The notes below the pieces were generated by a model, which saw only the letters and a list, made by a program, of their open reading frames with translations, was not told where the DNA came from and did not search any database. A program made the translations under genes and the position numbers. A stretch of DNA of 5,342 nucleotides. Origin: CAZUVQ01 sp964623915. GTDB lineage: Bacteria; Bacillota; Clostridia; UMGS1883; UMGS1540. The stretch's first letter is position 1, and each line of letters starts with the position of its first letter. Positions 5,181 to 5,342 of this stretch are shown here, one piece after another. The stretch covers positions 1 to 5,342 of the forward strand of contig CAZUVQ010000103.1 of assembly GCA_964623915.1 (NCBI GenBank). Reading direction: 5' to 3'.

Positions 5181-5342
5181 TCAATTGTCCATAAATGTGT
5201 CAATTACACTACCTAATGTCCGAAATGCCCTTGTTGCACCTTTTTTAATTGTTTTGTTCTGTTTATCCTTTAACGGATCAATCATCATTCCGACAACAGA
5301 ACCAATAACAGCACCGGATATCATTCCTACCATAAAATTTGA
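5181..5342 (-). CDS. Small YtxH-like glycine-zipper protein, 5' end possibly outside window
   Basis: The 53 visible residues before the TGA at 5183-5181 begin SNFMVGMISGAVIGSVVGM at the right edge. They comprise one hydrophobic segment with a glycine zipper (G6, G10, G14, G18, each four residues apart), the motif MIDPLKD, then a basic, amphipathic tail ending SVIDTFMDN. This order of glycine-rich membrane segment, DP/AP turn and charged helix matches the YtxH-like/gas-vesicle-like small protein group known in Firmicutes as membrane-associated, often stress-related proteins. No enzymatic role is suggested. In-frame ATGs exist at 5333 and 5324, but the frame is open to the edge and the true start is probably just outside. 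The frame is short but convincing in composition, and is followed by a good terminator at 5128-5160. The family assignment is by pattern only. Confidence 0.7.
   Translation of the reverse strand, partial: SNFMVGMISGAVIGSVVGMMIDPLKDKQNKTIKKGATRAFRTLGSVIDTFMDN

Overview
The window looks like chromosomal DNA of a low-to-moderate GC member of the Clostridia, plausibly a gut Oscillospiraceae/Ruminococcaceae type. This is inferred from Bacillus-like sigma-A promoters, strong purine-rich ribosome binding sites, a DacF-type carboxypeptidase, and intergenic DNA rich in hairpins. No species-level marker is present.

Layout from left to right. (1) Positions 1-482, minus strand: the 5' part of a purine-type phosphoribosyltransferase, running off the left edge. 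(2) Positions 483-653: an intergenic stretch packed with inverted repeats. One of them covers the ribosome binding site of the phosphoribosyltransferase. (3) Positions 654-1322, minus strand: a HAD hydrolase of the phosphoglycolate phosphatase type with a very clear promoter just upstream. (4) Positions 1323-1554: a divergent promoter region. (5) Positions 1555-3536, plus strand: a two-gene, translationally coupled operon. It encodes a membrane-embedded, processive-type family 2 glycosyltransferase and a membrane-anchored NodB-type polysaccharide deacetylase. (6) Positions 3537-3688: a convergent intergenic region with a strong 11-bp hairpin. (7) Positions 3689-4807, minus strand: a secreted D-alanyl-D-alanine carboxypeptidase (DacF type). 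(8) Positions 4808-5180: a 373-bp non-coding region with the dacF promoter, a chain of five tightly packed hairpins and a bidirectional rho-independent terminator. (9) Positions 5181-5342, minus strand: the C-terminal part of a small glycine-zipper (YtxH-like) protein, running off the right edge.

The glycosyltransferase and deacetylase probably act in sequence: one polymerises and extrudes an N-acetylhexosamine-type glycan, and the other deacetylates it outside the membrane (compare PgaC/PgaB, IcaA/IcaB and NodC/NodB). Together with the neighbouring carboxypeptidase this gives the middle of the window a cell-envelope theme. The two left-hand genes are nucleotide-salvage and housekeeping phosphatase functions.

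I found no RNA genes, CRISPR array, insertion sequence or integrase. The most unusual parts are the two palindrome-rich intergenic regions (483-657 and 4952-5160), which no gene explains.
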